From: Pseudomonas fluorescens
Lineage (GTDB): Bacteria > Pseudomonadota > Gammaproteobacteria > Pseudomonadales > Pseudomonadaceae
Reading direction: 5' to 3'
DNA: 64,000 nucleotides
Assembly: GCF_001902145.1 (NCBI RefSeq)
Contig: NZ_MRST01000022.1
Span: 62,001 to 126,000 of the forward strand
Part shown: positions 18,453 through 28,093 of the stretch, in pieces
How positions within the stretch are numbered: the stretch's first letter is position 1
How the letters are laid out: every line of letters begins with the position of its first letter
Made by a program: the position numbers and the translations under genes
The notes under the pieces: generated by a model
Database searches by the model: none
Seen by the model: only the letters and a program-made list of their open reading frames with translations
Told to the model about the DNA's origin: nothing

Positions 18453-20975
18453 TCACGACAGCAAGGGATGGTGGAAGCGATAAATTCTGCCACGTTCGTT
18501 TAATACGCTCAGGCGATGTAACGACTCAGAATCGCTGAGACCGGCTCGCCGAAGTGTGGCGTACATTAGATAGAACTCGGTTTCGAGATCGCTCGCGAAG
18601 ATCCCTGGATCGTCGGAACCGAGGCACACCTTAATGTCCGGATCTCCATCCTCAACGTGGCCGGGGACCCGCATCCAGCGTAGCGAGTGATGCTCGCCGA
18701 TATGGTGGTATTGACTGATCCGGACGTTACTAGATGGCAGTGTCTCAATGAGGACTCCCCGATCGGCAATCTGTTGCATTAGCGCTTGCTGCAGTCGGAG
18801 GTAACCTTGGGCATCCATGAAGTCAGCCTCTTTCTCGGTCAGTTCGCCTGCACGTTTGTGAACCCCTGCGTCGTTCAACCACTCCCAGAGCAGTCCCACT
18901 GCCTGAGGCTGATTCTGGCACGCTGACCTAACCCGCAAAGTTTCCTCGCGCCAGAGGTCGCTCAGCGGTTCGTGCGGCGAGTTTTCGTCACCGGTTAGCT
19001 GGCGCATCAAGTCAAGGCGACTCAAACCTCGAAGCGCCATCGCGCGTTCGATGTCGAACGCTACCAGTGAACGCCCGAAAATTTGGTGAGCAACCAACTC
19101 CAGTTCGCGATGAAGGCGGTGGACGCAGGCTTGCATCTCTGGCACATCCCGCAGCAACTGCCAAGCGGCAAGCACACTCAGCAACCACTCACCTCGAGGC
19201 AGGGTGATTTTGCCTGGCATACGATCAAGCCACAGGCTTGGGCGGATCCCCATGGCTGTTCCATGTCCGATACGGTCGCCGTTGCGCAGATCCAGTAGTT
19301 CCAGTGCCTCCCACATGGTGGCTATACCCGACAGAAGGTGCCGGAAGTCTTCACCCGCGTGGTAGGTGCGCCTATCCAAACCGGCTCGACGGCAGACACG
19401 GAAGGCAGGGGCGAAAACGTCCGGGGGCGCGTGTAGCTCATTTGCGGCGGCATCGATGCCCCGTACCCACGTCCTTAGTCGAGGCCAGCGGGCGAGAACT
19501 GAGAGCAACACATTAGTAGTTCGACGTAGCTGCATGTCGAGTGGGTAGTGCCTATATGGGCCTGCCTTGCCCTTTTCATTAGGCGACCAGTCTAGCTTGA
19601 TAAAATGTGCGACCAGTGCCAGCCGATGAACGCTTCGATGAGGGAAAGTCGGTCGCTCAAAATAGCGGTCTAGCTCGCTCAACAAGGCAGAGAGAGAACG
19701 GGGTGGTTTGATGGACAATCTGCCAGCAGCAGCATCGTTTAGATAATTGAGGTAGCCGCCCAGGATTGCCTGGAACAATCGGCAAGCTTTTAGCGGGTCG
19801 ACTTTGGGGGCGAAGCGTCCCTCCAGATATCCGACAGTGCTACGTGCTAATCGAGGTCCGTGCATGGCGTGAAAGCGCGCTCGAAACTCCCGTTCCGACG
19901 GCTCACGAAGCCCCGTCAGAGTGAACTTCTGAAACTGGTCGAACCCATACTGCGCTTCACTCTGAACGAGCAATCGATAGTATTGATTCAGCAGCAGCAA
20001 GTATGTATGAAACATCCGAGAAAGTTGGACGCTCGGGTGTTGCCGAAGTCTGGCAACGAGAGCTGCCATCCACGTGAACTCTTCTTCAACATCGGGTTCG
20101 TCACGCCACGACGGAGTAGGCACGCTTAACCCTTCAGACCACTCGTCGTTCCCAGCGCTATACAAACTTTGACACGACGATGGCAGTAGTGCGTTCGGCG
20201 CGAGCTGGCCATTTGTAGAGCCGATGAGCCAAGAACGAAGCCGGCCTGCAGTCTGCAGGTGCTGGTGAAAGACCTGCGGAGTCAGTTCTGGATTCGTCTG
20301 TCCAACTAGCTCGCGAATACGGCCTCCGCTCTTCTCGCGGGTCCAGGCGTTCACGAAATCCCGAGTTTCCGCGCGTGAGTCGCGGATCGCACGCAGCCAG
20401 CAGATCTCGGCATGCGTACTGCCATTCAGATGTAGGTGTGATTCGTGCAAACCTTCCCGCTCAACATAGTCGGCGACCGGAGCCTCCTCTGGTCGAAGCA
20501 AGGGCACAACTTGGCGTCTCCACGGGGCTATCTCTCGATTGAATGAGTCGAGCCGCAAACGAAACGAACGGTCTGGGTTGCACTCCCCCGCGCGGAGAAT
20601 TACGTCAGCTGCAGCTTGGATTGGGAGCGAAGAAAGCCTGCTGGCAACGCCTTGCTGCCAGGAGCCGAATAGATCGCGATGGACACGCAACTCGCCATGC
20701 CGCAGGCTCAGGAACTCATCGACCAGGGCCTGGAGCGCATTGATTAGGACGCCATTTTCAGGCTGCCGCCCTGCCAGGAAGCGCCATGCCGAATCGAACA
20801 CATGATCCGGAAAGCGTGCAGCCCAAGGCTGGTACGCGAGATAGGCGGGCTCCCGTAACTTAGACCATTCCAACTGCTGGGTGAAGGGCGTCTCCCAAGA
20901 GAGACGCAGGACCCGGTAGTCCGACAGCAGTAGCGTCGAGAGGAGTGAGCCGATGGAGGCGGCTTGGGCACTCAT
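18453..20975 (-). CDS. rdrB: RADAR adenosine deaminase RdrB
   Basis: Adenosine deaminase subunit of the RADAR anti-phage system, which with RdrA is reported to convert adenosine (in RNA or nucleotides) to inosine on infection. The 840-residue protein carries the ADA-superfamily zinc and catalytic motifs spread over a very large protein: HLHLNGS (180-186), HAGED (539-543), IGHGTAMG (569-576) and SDDPG (787-791). Ordinary adenosine deaminases are about 340 residues, so length and the long insertions point to RdrB. The start codon overlaps the rdrA stop by 4 bases (ATGA). Confidence 0.88.
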   Translation of the reverse strand: MSAQAASIGSLLSTLLLSDYRVLRLSWETPFTQQLEWSKLREPAYLAYQPWAARFPDHVFDSAWRFLAGRQPENGVLINALQALVDEFLSLRHGELRVHRDLFGSWQQGVASRLSSLPIQAAADVILRAGECNPDRSFRLRLDSFNREIAPWRRQVVPLLRPEEAPVADYVEREGLHESHLHLNGSTHAEICWLRAIRDSRAETRDFVNAWTREKSGGRIRELVGQTNPELTPQVFHQHLQTAGRLRSWLIGSTNGQLAPNALLPSSCQSLYSAGNDEWSEGLSVPTPSWRDEPDVEEEFTWMAALVARLRQHPSVQLSRMFHTYLLLLNQYYRLLVQSEAQYGFDQFQKFTLTGLREPSEREFRARFHAMHGPRLARSTVGYLEGRFAPKVDPLKACRLFQAILGGYLNYLNDAAAGRLSIKPPRSLSALLSELDRYFERPTFPHRSVHRLALVAHFIKLDWSPNEKGKAGPYRHYPLDMQLRRTTNVLLSVLARWPRLRTWVRGIDAAANELHAPPDVFAPAFRVCRRAGLDRRTYHAGEDFRHLLSGIATMWEALELLDLRNGDRIGHGTAMGIRPSLWLDRMPGKITLPRGEWLLSVLAAWQLLRDVPEMQACVHRLHRELELVAHQIFGRSLVAFDIERAMALRGLSRLDLMRQLTGDENSPHEPLSDLWREETLRVRSACQNQPQAVGLLWEWLNDAGVHKRAGELTEKEADFMDAQGYLRLQQALMQQIADRGVLIETLPSSNVRISQYHHIGEHHSLRWMRVPGHVEDGDPDIKVCLGSDDPGIFASDLETEFYLMYATLRRAGLSDSESLHRLSVLNERGRIYRFHHPLLS

Positions 20976-23662
20976 TCGTGGGTGGCCTCACCAGCACCAC
21001 GAGATGCAGTTTGTCGGGACCGTGACTCGCCCGTTACGGAAACTTTCTGCATGAGCTCCTTAAGCTCTTTCGGGCACAACAAACCCTTGATCGCCGCTTC
21101 ATTCATGTCATCAGGAAACAACGGTTTCAACGCTTGGGCATAATCCAGTTCAGTGTCCAGAAGTCCCAGAAGCAAGGGGCATGTCGCCATGATTGCCGTA
21201 AATGGGAAATCATCTCTTTGAGGTTTCGCTGAGTTGAGCTTGTCGACAAACCAGCTAGCCGAGGTTCGAGGGTTGTTCCTGTCGATCCTCGAAATAGTCT
21301 TCGACGCATCTGACGTGTCAAGCAGGTGGTGTTCAGCCTCCTCGACCAAGAATGCGTTAATAACGCAGAGTGAAAAAATCTCCATCACCGTGTCGAATTT
21401 AGCGCTGGGTTTCAGATCCTCGGCCGCGTTCTGCAGACTGAAGAAGAGTCGTGTCCAGACCTTGCCTAGAAAAATGCCTGAAGGCATGGTCTTCTTAAAC
21501 AAATCGCGCACGCTTTCGAGCCAAGTATTAATGCTCATCCACAGGGCTTCTTGTTTAGCCCACTCATTAGACTCAGCCAGTGCGCGTTGCTTATCTTCGT
21601 CGTCCTCATCTTCCGGTGTAGCGTCGCCTTGGCGCGACCAACTGGGACCAGAAACGGTTAGAGACGGATAAGCCCGCTCATAGACCGTCCGGGCTTCCAG
21701 ATCACCCTGGTTATCTGCGGAAAGCAATTTCTCGATGAGGCCGATTAGCGTAAAGATGGACCCATAGGTACGCGGATTAGTAGCGCTCACTACGTTGACC
21801 ATGCTTAGCGCAAACACGGGCAGATGCGGAATCGCTGTATTATCAACAGCACGTTGGATCACGGCCCGAGCGATTAGCTCGCCCTTTCTCCCTCTCGTAC
21901 CTCGACGCAGCCCCACAATACCGGGCAAAACGACACGGGGCTTGTAGTTCACGCTGTAGGGCATTGCGATGACTGCTGTCGCGCGTCGAGCCCAGTCTAG
22001 GCTGTCTTCTCTGCGGCCGATACCCATGTAAGACTTGAATTGGTGCACGCGACCCAATGAAGACGTTGAGTCCTTATCGCTGAGATGAGAGTTGGCAAGG
22101 TTGTAGAGCGACACACTGCCGGGCCCACGCAAAAGATACCGAAGAGCCGTTCCCGGCTTGCCGGCGCAGAAATTTGGTACCTCCGCTGCCAGTGCAGCAA
22201 AACAAGCCTTGATGTCCTGTTCCGCCGACATTGGCCGGAGATATGGAGCAGTATCAATGTCTCCGTCCTCCAGTGAGAGGTCGAAAACGGCCAGCGTTAA
22301 AGCTGGCAACTCTTTTGCGGCAATCGCGTCGGTATCGACGGAGAACTTATAGAGGCTTGTCAGCGCTAGGGCCTGTAAGGAGCGGCTGAGTTCACTGGTC
22401 AAATCAAATGACCAAACCCCTGACTTCAAGTCGGCAGAAGACGATATCTCCAGATGCGGTGCGCAACTGGATAGCACCTGTAAAACTGATCGCAGAGGTT
22501 GCTTGAGCAGAAATTCGGTATATGTGGACACGTCAGAGCTGGCTTTAACACGCAGACCACGCTGCACTATTGCTTGGACTACATCCTCTACCGATATCTC
22601 GTTCTGGCCCCAAGCAGGATAGGTAGCGTGGCAATTATCAAGAAGCTTGATATTCCACAATGGTTTCAACTGCATGCGCCGCCGTATCGGGAAGAGTTTG
22701 AGCAAGTACTGCTCTTCCATATGATCAATCATGCGTAGATATTGGCCCGAGCGGTCTCCTTGCTTTGAACTGCGCTGAAGGTCTAGAGCTGCCTCGGGTC
22801 TGCCTGCGACCGTTGTTGCGAAGTGTTGACGCACGAGGAGCGAATAGAGCTCCATGTCCCCCGTCACCAGCACCATTAAACGGGGGGTATCTAAGTATTT
22901 TCGGATGCACTCCAGCAGGTTAATTGCATGCGTGGAGTCTGTGTCAGCATCGTCGAACCCAAGCATCAGCCCTTGCACACCGAGAATGCGACACGCAGTC
23001 TCGAATAGATGGTGCAACTTTGTTCTCAAGCTAGTGCTGTCGCTTGTGCGCTCCAGGCCCCAGTCGAGGAAAAGCTCCGGATCCAGATCGTTGAGCGGGT
23101 GGTATTCCTTTGCGAATAAGCTGAGGCCGCCGGCGACTCCCTTGAACGCTCGGCGCCATTCGTCCCGAAGCTGTTCATTATGCATTTGTCGCAGTTCCTT
23201 GAGGGCCTCCTCGACCCGCTTGTTGAGGTGCTGCAGGATGACGAGCAGGATGATCTCGCTATGCTCGATGCGACTTGGATCTATCAGAGCGATGAATGCC
23301 ATCTGACTTTTCAGGTCAACATCCGCCTTCATGGCAGCCTTTACTGAACTCAAGAAAGTTGACTTGCCTGCGCCTCGGGAACCATCAAGGAACTGCGTCC
23401 AACCACTGCCGTATGGGTAGTCCTGCTTGAGTGACTCTGCAGGCCTCAAGGTGGCGAGGTGTTCATTCACTTGATCCCGGAGAAGTTCGTAGTGCCGGCG
23501 CTGGACAAGCTCGTTGGCCGAGAGCGCCTTTGCGCTGTCTCCTTGATCCAGATGAATAAGCACATCAAAGCTTCTCGTTGCGGGCGTAGGCTGGTTCAAG
23601 CTGGTATCTCCCTTGGTTTGCATCGTAAACATCGTCGAAAGTGACTTGGAGGGAAAGCGCAC
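20972..23662 (-). CDS. rdrA: RADAR ATPase RdrA
   Basis: P-loop ATPase subunit of RADAR. The 896-residue protein has Walker A GSRGAGKST (94-102) and a Walker B-like strand LMLGFDDAD (232-240), followed by a long helical region without recognisable enzymes, as expected for RdrA. It is directly upstream of, and overlaps, rdrB. The furthest start is a GTG at 23662; ATG codons at residues 11 and 14 are alternatives, and none has a strong ribosome site. No small membrane accessory gene (rdrD-like) is visible next to it. Identification rests on the pairing with the giant deaminase. Confidence 0.85.
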   Translation of the reverse strand: MRFPSKSLSTMFTMQTKGDTSLNQPTPATRSFDVLIHLDQGDSAKALSANELVQRRHYELLRDQVNEHLATLRPAESLKQDYPYGSGWTQFLDGSRGAGKSTFLSSVKAAMKADVDLKSQMAFIALIDPSRIEHSEIILLVILQHLNKRVEEALKELRQMHNEQLRDEWRRAFKGVAGGLSLFAKEYHPLNDLDPELFLDWGLERTSDSTSLRTKLHHLFETACRILGVQGLMLGFDDADTDSTHAINLLECIRKYLDTPRLMVLVTGDMELYSLLVRQHFATTVAGRPEAALDLQRSSKQGDRSGQYLRMIDHMEEQYLLKLFPIRRRMQLKPLWNIKLLDNCHATYPAWGQNEISVEDVVQAIVQRGLRVKASSDVSTYTEFLLKQPLRSVLQVLSSCAPHLEISSSADLKSGVWSFDLTSELSRSLQALALTSLYKFSVDTDAIAAKELPALTLAVFDLSLEDGDIDTAPYLRPMSAEQDIKACFAALAAEVPNFCAGKPGTALRYLLRGPGSVSLYNLANSHLSDKDSTSSLGRVHQFKSYMGIGRREDSLDWARRATAVIAMPYSVNYKPRVVLPGIVGLRRGTRGRKGELIARAVIQRAVDNTAIPHLPVFALSMVNVVSATNPRTYGSIFTLIGLIEKLLSADNQGDLEARTVYERAYPSLTVSGPSWSRQGDATPEDEDDEDKQRALAESNEWAKQEALWMSINTWLESVRDLFKKTMPSGIFLGKVWTRLFFSLQNAAEDLKPSAKFDTVMEIFSLCVINAFLVEEAEHHLLDTSDASKTISRIDRNNPRTSASWFVDKLNSAKPQRDDFPFTAIMATCPLLLGLLDTELDYAQALKPLFPDDMNEAAIKGLLCPKELKELMQKVSVTGESRSRQTASRGAGEATHE

Positions 23663-23816
23663 TACTCAATAGTTCACATTGCAAAATTTTGCGATTATTC
23701 TGCCTCGACTATTCGTTTTAGGACCAAGTTGGGGGGAGTCTGACACTCGCCCCACACAACTACGCGACCTAATAGGATGAATGAGACAGAGTCCTATTTG
23801 TTCAAACTACCTTCAG

Positions 23817-24224
23817 CTAGCCGACGAAAACCTGCTTGATTAAAAAGGTCTCCAGGCCGTCTTCCAATACACGAACAATGCCGCCATTCGGTGTAGCCCA
23901 AATCAGAACTTTCCGTGCGTGGTTGTCGTACAGATAGTATTGACCATCACCAATCTCCAGCAGTGGCACAGTATTTTTCGGGTAGGTCGGGTCACGGCCC
24001 AGGTCCGAGAATGCGGCAAAGACATTCAGGTAATAGTCGTCAGGCACGCCTAGGCCATACGTTTCGTAGGCGTCAAAGACAATGACTCCAAAAGCCGACA
24101 GGTAGCGCTTGTATTCGTCAGACAGTGCGAATCCCAGTTTCTGCTCAAGATTCTGGATGCTGGCGGTATCTACTGGCCGGGTGTTGGCCTGATGGAGATC
24201 AACGAGTTGTTCAAGTTTTTTCAT
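23817..24224 (-). CDS. SMI1/KNR4 family immunity-type protein
   Basis: 135-residue SMI1/KNR4-superfamily protein, a fold that most often neutralises nuclease toxins. Family features: an N-terminal helix, LEQKLGFALSDEYKRYLSAFG, and an acidic, aromatic-rich middle (YYLNVFAAFSD, DGQYYLYDNH). It starts 11 bases after the LHH nuclease gene, the usual toxin-immunity order. Last gene of the dynamin/HerA run. Confidence 0.86.
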   Translation of the reverse strand: MKKLEQLVDLHQANTRPVDTASIQNLEQKLGFALSDEYKRYLSAFGVIVFDAYETYGLGVPDDYYLNVFAAFSDLGRDPTYPKNTVPLLEIGDGQYYLYDNHARKVLIWATPNGGIVRVLEDGLETFLIKQVFVG

Positions 24225-24235
24225 AAGATTCGCCC

Positions 24236-24823
24236 TCAGCGCTGATTCTCAATCTGTTCGGCTCGCGCCTTCCAGTAGTCTTTTCGCTCTTTATCGAAGT
24301 CCTCGCGATTGATCTCGGACTCCTTCTGTTTGTTGTGCAGCACGTTATCGTTTCCGTTGCCACGGTGCTCAGCGCTGGTCAATTCTGCCAATGGCGAGTC
24401 CTGTTTCTGGCCGATGTGATGTAACTCGATCGGCTTTCCGTTGGCATCCAGCGGAGCCCTTCCCGACTTCATCCGGTCCAGGTTGGTGGTACCCATATAA
24501 TCTTTTTGATCGTAATCGATGTCGGTACGAATCAGTGCATCCTTGCCATTGACCTCGGCCGGTTCAAGATTCGCGCCTTCATAGATTTTCGCTTCGGCTT
24601 CACTACCGATAGCATCCAGAACCTCTTTTGGAACGCCCAGCAGTTCAAGCCGCTCACGGGTTTCCGGCGACATTTGCGGTAGCTCCAGGCGGGTTTCCTG
24701 GGTGAGCACGATAGGTCGATCAAGCTCGACAACGATCAGGCAGCGGTCCGGCATTTCACGCGCCAGTAACGCCAGGTTGGACGGAACCTCGGTTTTTCCA
24801 GCAAAGAAATTTTCAAAGTTCAC
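24236..24823 (-). CDS. Stand-alone LHH-family nuclease toxin
   Basis: Predicted DNase of the LHH subgroup of the HNH/Endo VII superfamily. From GTG 24823 (preceded by GGGAG) it has 195 residues. The C-terminal half is the toxin domain: DIDYDQKDYMGTTNLDRM, then PIELHHIGQKQDSPLAELT (LHH at 134-136) and EHRGNGNDNVLH. Such domains normally end very large secreted toxins; here it follows a short unrelated N-terminal part of about 70 residues. The start codon overlaps the stop of the HerA-like gene (GTGA), and an SMI1-type gene follows. Translational coupling to the ATPase is the striking feature. Confidence 0.82.
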   Translation of the reverse strand: MNFENFFAGKTEVPSNLALLAREMPDRCLIVVELDRPIVLTQETRLELPQMSPETRERLELLGVPKEVLDAIGSEAEAKIYEGANLEPAEVNGKDALIRTDIDYDQKDYMGTTNLDRMKSGRAPLDANGKPIELHHIGQKQDSPLAELTSAEHRGNGNDNVLHNKQKESEINREDFDKERKDYWKARAEQIENQR

Positions 24824-27800
24824 AGAACGCTCCCTGTTTCGAGGTGCGCACGCCATGCAGAATAAATATCGATATGGCTCTCGTGCTGGAGGCTGTAATC
24901 CTTCATCAAGCATTGCTGGGTCGCCAGGGCCAGCTCAGTGCTCAAGGCTGTCGCTCGCTCGTGGAGTAGCTGGTCCAGTTGATTGCTGAGTTGCCCGTAA
25001 TCGGTCGCCGTTTGAATGATCTGCTGAACCTGCTGCCGGCAACCGAGCACATCGACCACCAATTGTGCGGCGTAGGTAAATGCCTCGGGCTTGCACAGCG
25101 CCGACGGCTTCTCTTCTTTGTGGGCATTGAGCGCCTCGAACAGCGCAATTTTGCTGCGAGCCAGCAACGGCAATTCACACAAGCCATTTTCCAGCAACGC
25201 TAAATCCAAGGCGACTGGCCTGCGGATACGGTTGCTCAGCAGCAGGTTGAGTACCTGCAGGTTGAAATCCTGGCTACGCACGGCGCGCTTGTCATTGGCG
25301 GTATACACATAAGGGGTTTCATGCCCAGCGAATTTCTTCACCTGACACAGCACCGGCTCCAGCCAGTCATTTTGATAAACGATGGCAACACCTTTGGGTA
25401 ACTTGGCGATTTCTTCAAGCTGGTCATCACGCAACGCCACCGACTTGCCGATTAAACGACGGTCCATTTCATCCGGCAGGCGCATGATTATTTTGGTGTT
25501 GGTGCTGCGAATCGCGGCGATATCCACCGCATGGGGCGACTGGTCGGCAATGATGAAACCTTCACCATAGGTGCGCATTTCGGCGATGGCATTGGTCAGC
25601 ATCTCCACTGACTTGCCGACCACATTTGCCCCTTCAGCACCGCCTTCGGACGGGCTGCGCTTGAGGATGTTGTGCGCTTCCTCAAGGACTGTGACGTGGC
25701 GCAGCGGCTGGTTCATGCCACCACAGGCCATTCGGTGCTCACTCAGGCGCATCACCAGGATCCCCATGATCAGGGCCTTGGTCTCAGACGAGCCGACGCG
25801 GCTCAGGTCCACGATTGCGCTCTGATCAAACAGCTCTGCGCTGTCGATTTCGTTAGCGGTAAAAATCTGCCCATTCAAGCCATTGGTCAGGGATTTGATC
25901 CGCGTGGACAGCGAACCGATGTAGTTACCTTTGAGCTCCTGGGAGTACGCGGAGGCCTCGATCACGCTTTGCAGGGTACTGAGCAGGTCACTGAACGTCG
26001 GAAACAATGCATCGCTGTAACGGTTGGTCGACGCGTCCAAGTCCCAACCACATTGCTGATACGCCTGCAGGATTGCCTCTTTGAGTACGGCAGGCATTGC
26101 GGCATACATCGGCCAGCAGACGTTGAAGATTTCCACGAGCCGATCAACGTGCTCCAGCACATGAATGGCCAACGGGAAGCGGAACGGGTTGATGCGCAAC
26201 AATTCACAGTGGGCCGGATGCGTGCCGAATACATTGACGTCATCGCGATGACCGAAGACGTGTTTGTACTCGCCCTTGGCCGGCTCAATCACCAGGAATG
26301 GCACGCCGGCGGCGCTGATTTGGCTGAGCATTTCATACAGCGTGTTGCTTTTACCGGCACCGGTCGAACCACTGACAAACACATGGCTGGCCAATTGATC
26401 GAGGCTCAACTCGATCTTTTGCGGCAGGTTTTCCCATAAGTGGCGGATGTTGCCCAAAGTCAGTGTCTTGCCCTTGCCTGGCTCACTGCTGTGACCATCC
26501 AGGCGCTGCACCTTGCGGCCGAACGCCTGGGTTTCCAGCACGGCCACCGTGGAGGTGGAGCGTCGGGGCAGGCTCAATTGGATCGCCATCTCCTTACCAG
26601 ACACCAGCGTGGCGGGCGTGAGGTAACTGATCGGGATCTTTTTCGAAAACCCCGGCTTCAATTGCGGATGGCTGAACGCGCTGAGCCAGTCCAGCACAGC
26701 GGACTTGTTGGCAGATTTCCAGGTGGTCAGGGCGAAGTCTTCATGGCTGGACTTGCTGCCGCGTACCAGCCCAAGAAAGATACTCGCCAACGATTCGGAC
26801 GACGCAGTGCTGTCACCGATGAAATACGCCGCCGAGTTCCAGCCACCGTATGTCTTGGCTTCGTCGATACGCTCGAGGTGGTGATCGATTTTGCTGAGCA
26901 ACTGCTCGATGGTCTTGTCCACGGTCTCAATCGAAATCTGCCGATTAGAGCCCAGGGTTTTGTTCAACGAATGAGTGTCGGTGGTGCTGGTGGTGTGTGT
27001 GGTCGAGGTGGTTTTCGACGCGGCCTCACTGAAGGACGTGCCGTGGCTTTCATTGCGGCCGGTGGACGTCGACTGGCTGGTACCGGTGGTGCGTTGTTCG
27101 TTGAGCAGCGCAGCAGCGGCCGAGCCGATCTGGCTACCGAGCATCGCGCCGAATGGCCCCAATGTCGCACCACCCACCATACCCAGCACATTGGCACCGA
27201 TAGCGACCGTTTTGGAGGTCAGGGTCTGTGCACTGAACGACTCGCTGGTACCGGTTGTGTCGGTGGTCGATGTGCCCAGCGTCGTCGACGTACCCTTGGT
27301 TTCGGTCAGCCCAAGGCTGTGTCCAAGGGAGTCACTCAAGCCCTGGCTGATGCTCAGCCCCACGGAATCGCTGTCTTGTTCGCCGAACGACAATTGCTGT
27401 TTGAGCAATGGCGAAAGTTGCGTGGCGACCTGCTCGTATCCGGCGCGGATCAAGTCAAGGTTCTGCGACGAAACCGGCTCGGCAAGAATGATCGCGTGGT
27501 ACACCCGGCGCTCAGCCGCATCGATAAAGCGCTCGAGCCCTTGCATGAAGTGTTCGCGGTTCTCCGTCGACAACGCAGGCACACCCGTGACCGCCGTGAT
27601 ACTTGCCGAAGGGTTGGCCTTTTCGGCCTGCAAAGCACCCAGCAAGGCATCGGCATGCTGTTGCGGCAGCGGCACTAATGAACTGCCCGAAAAGTGCCCC
27701 TTGAAGGTCTCCCGCAGCAGCTCGCCAGAACTGTGCCCGAGGGTTTTACCGGGCTCACCCCGGGTGCCGATGTAAAGGTCGGTTTCGATACCGTTGGAGC

Positions 27801-28089
27801 GCAATATCAGGAAAACCGAGTAACCCGCAGCACCCAATGCGGTGTAAGCGGCCGTGGTGCTCTCGAGTACCGATTGTTTGTTGTCCTGGACGATGCGCTC
27901 AATGCGAAAAATCCGCACGTCACTGGCAGCATTGAACCGCAGCCCCTTCTCGGCAAAGGCATGGACCGGATACTGCTCCAGCTCCGACAGGTAGCTGCGA
28001 TTGATCAGCGCACGCCCAGCTTCAAGGGTCAGACCGGCGTTTTCACGGATATCCTGCACGGCAGTGCGGGTCAGTATTGGAGAGGTCAT
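24820..28089 (-). CDS. HerA/FtsK-like ATPase (DUF87) with Ser/Thr-rich insert
   Basis: Large P-loop motor of the HerA/VirB4/FtsK group, 1089 residues. The C-terminal half has Walker A GSTGAGKSN (574-582), Walker B HVTVLEEAH (798-806) and later DQSPHAVD, matching DNA translocases or conjugation-type pumps. The N-terminal 570 residues are unusual. Ser/Thr/Gly-rich tracts (about 240-290 and 335-375) flank a glycine-zipper-like hydrophobic segment (about 295-330, GMVGGATLGPFGAMLGSQ). ATG 28089 is 4 bases after the preceding gene; an upstream in-frame ATG would overlap that gene. Could pump DNA or protein; substrate unknown. Confidence 0.82.
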   Translation of the reverse strand: MTSPILTRTAVQDIRENAGLTLEAGRALINRSYLSELEQYPVHAFAEKGLRFNAASDVRIFRIERIVQDNKQSVLESTTAAYTALGAAGYSVFLILRSNGIETDLYIGTRGEPGKTLGHSSGELLRETFKGHFSGSSLVPLPQQHADALLGALQAEKANPSASITAVTGVPALSTENREHFMQGLERFIDAAERRVYHAIILAEPVSSQNLDLIRAGYEQVATQLSPLLKQQLSFGEQDSDSVGLSISQGLSDSLGHSLGLTETKGTSTTLGTSTTDTTGTSESFSAQTLTSKTVAIGANVLGMVGGATLGPFGAMLGSQIGSAAAALLNEQRTTGTSQSTSTGRNESHGTSFSEAASKTTSTTHTTSTTDTHSLNKTLGSNRQISIETVDKTIEQLLSKIDHHLERIDEAKTYGGWNSAAYFIGDSTASSESLASIFLGLVRGSKSSHEDFALTTWKSANKSAVLDWLSAFSHPQLKPGFSKKIPISYLTPATLVSGKEMAIQLSLPRRSTSTVAVLETQAFGRKVQRLDGHSSEPGKGKTLTLGNIRHLWENLPQKIELSLDQLASHVFVSGSTGAGKSNTLYEMLSQISAAGVPFLVIEPAKGEYKHVFGHRDDVNVFGTHPAHCELLRINPFRFPLAIHVLEHVDRLVEIFNVCWPMYAAMPAVLKEAILQAYQQCGWDLDASTNRYSDALFPTFSDLLSTLQSVIEASAYSQELKGNYIGSLSTRIKSLTNGLNGQIFTANEIDSAELFDQSAIVDLSRVGSSETKALIMGILVMRLSEHRMACGGMNQPLRHVTVLEEAHNILKRSPSEGGAEGANVVGKSVEMLTNAIAEMRTYGEGFIIADQSPHAVDIAAIRSTNTKIIMRLPDEMDRRLIGKSVALRDDQLEEIAKLPKGVAIVYQNDWLEPVLCQVKKFAGHETPYVYTANDKRAVRSQDFNLQVLNLLLSNRIRRPVALDLALLENGLCELPLLARSKIALFEALNAHKEEKPSALCKPEAFTYAAQLVVDVLGCRQQVQQIIQTATDYGQLSNQLDQLLHERATALSTELALATQQCLMKDYSLQHESHIDIYSAWRAHLETGSVL

Positions 28090-28093
28090 CAGG

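Noticed and set aside
18453-20975. Ordinary adenosine deaminase
   Set aside because: More than twice the normal length, with motifs widely separated and an overlapping large ATPase gene: RADAR fits better.
26440-27678. 412-residue Gly/Arg-rich open frame opposite the HerA-like gene
   Set aside because: Arises from the Ser/Thr-rich tract on the other strand.
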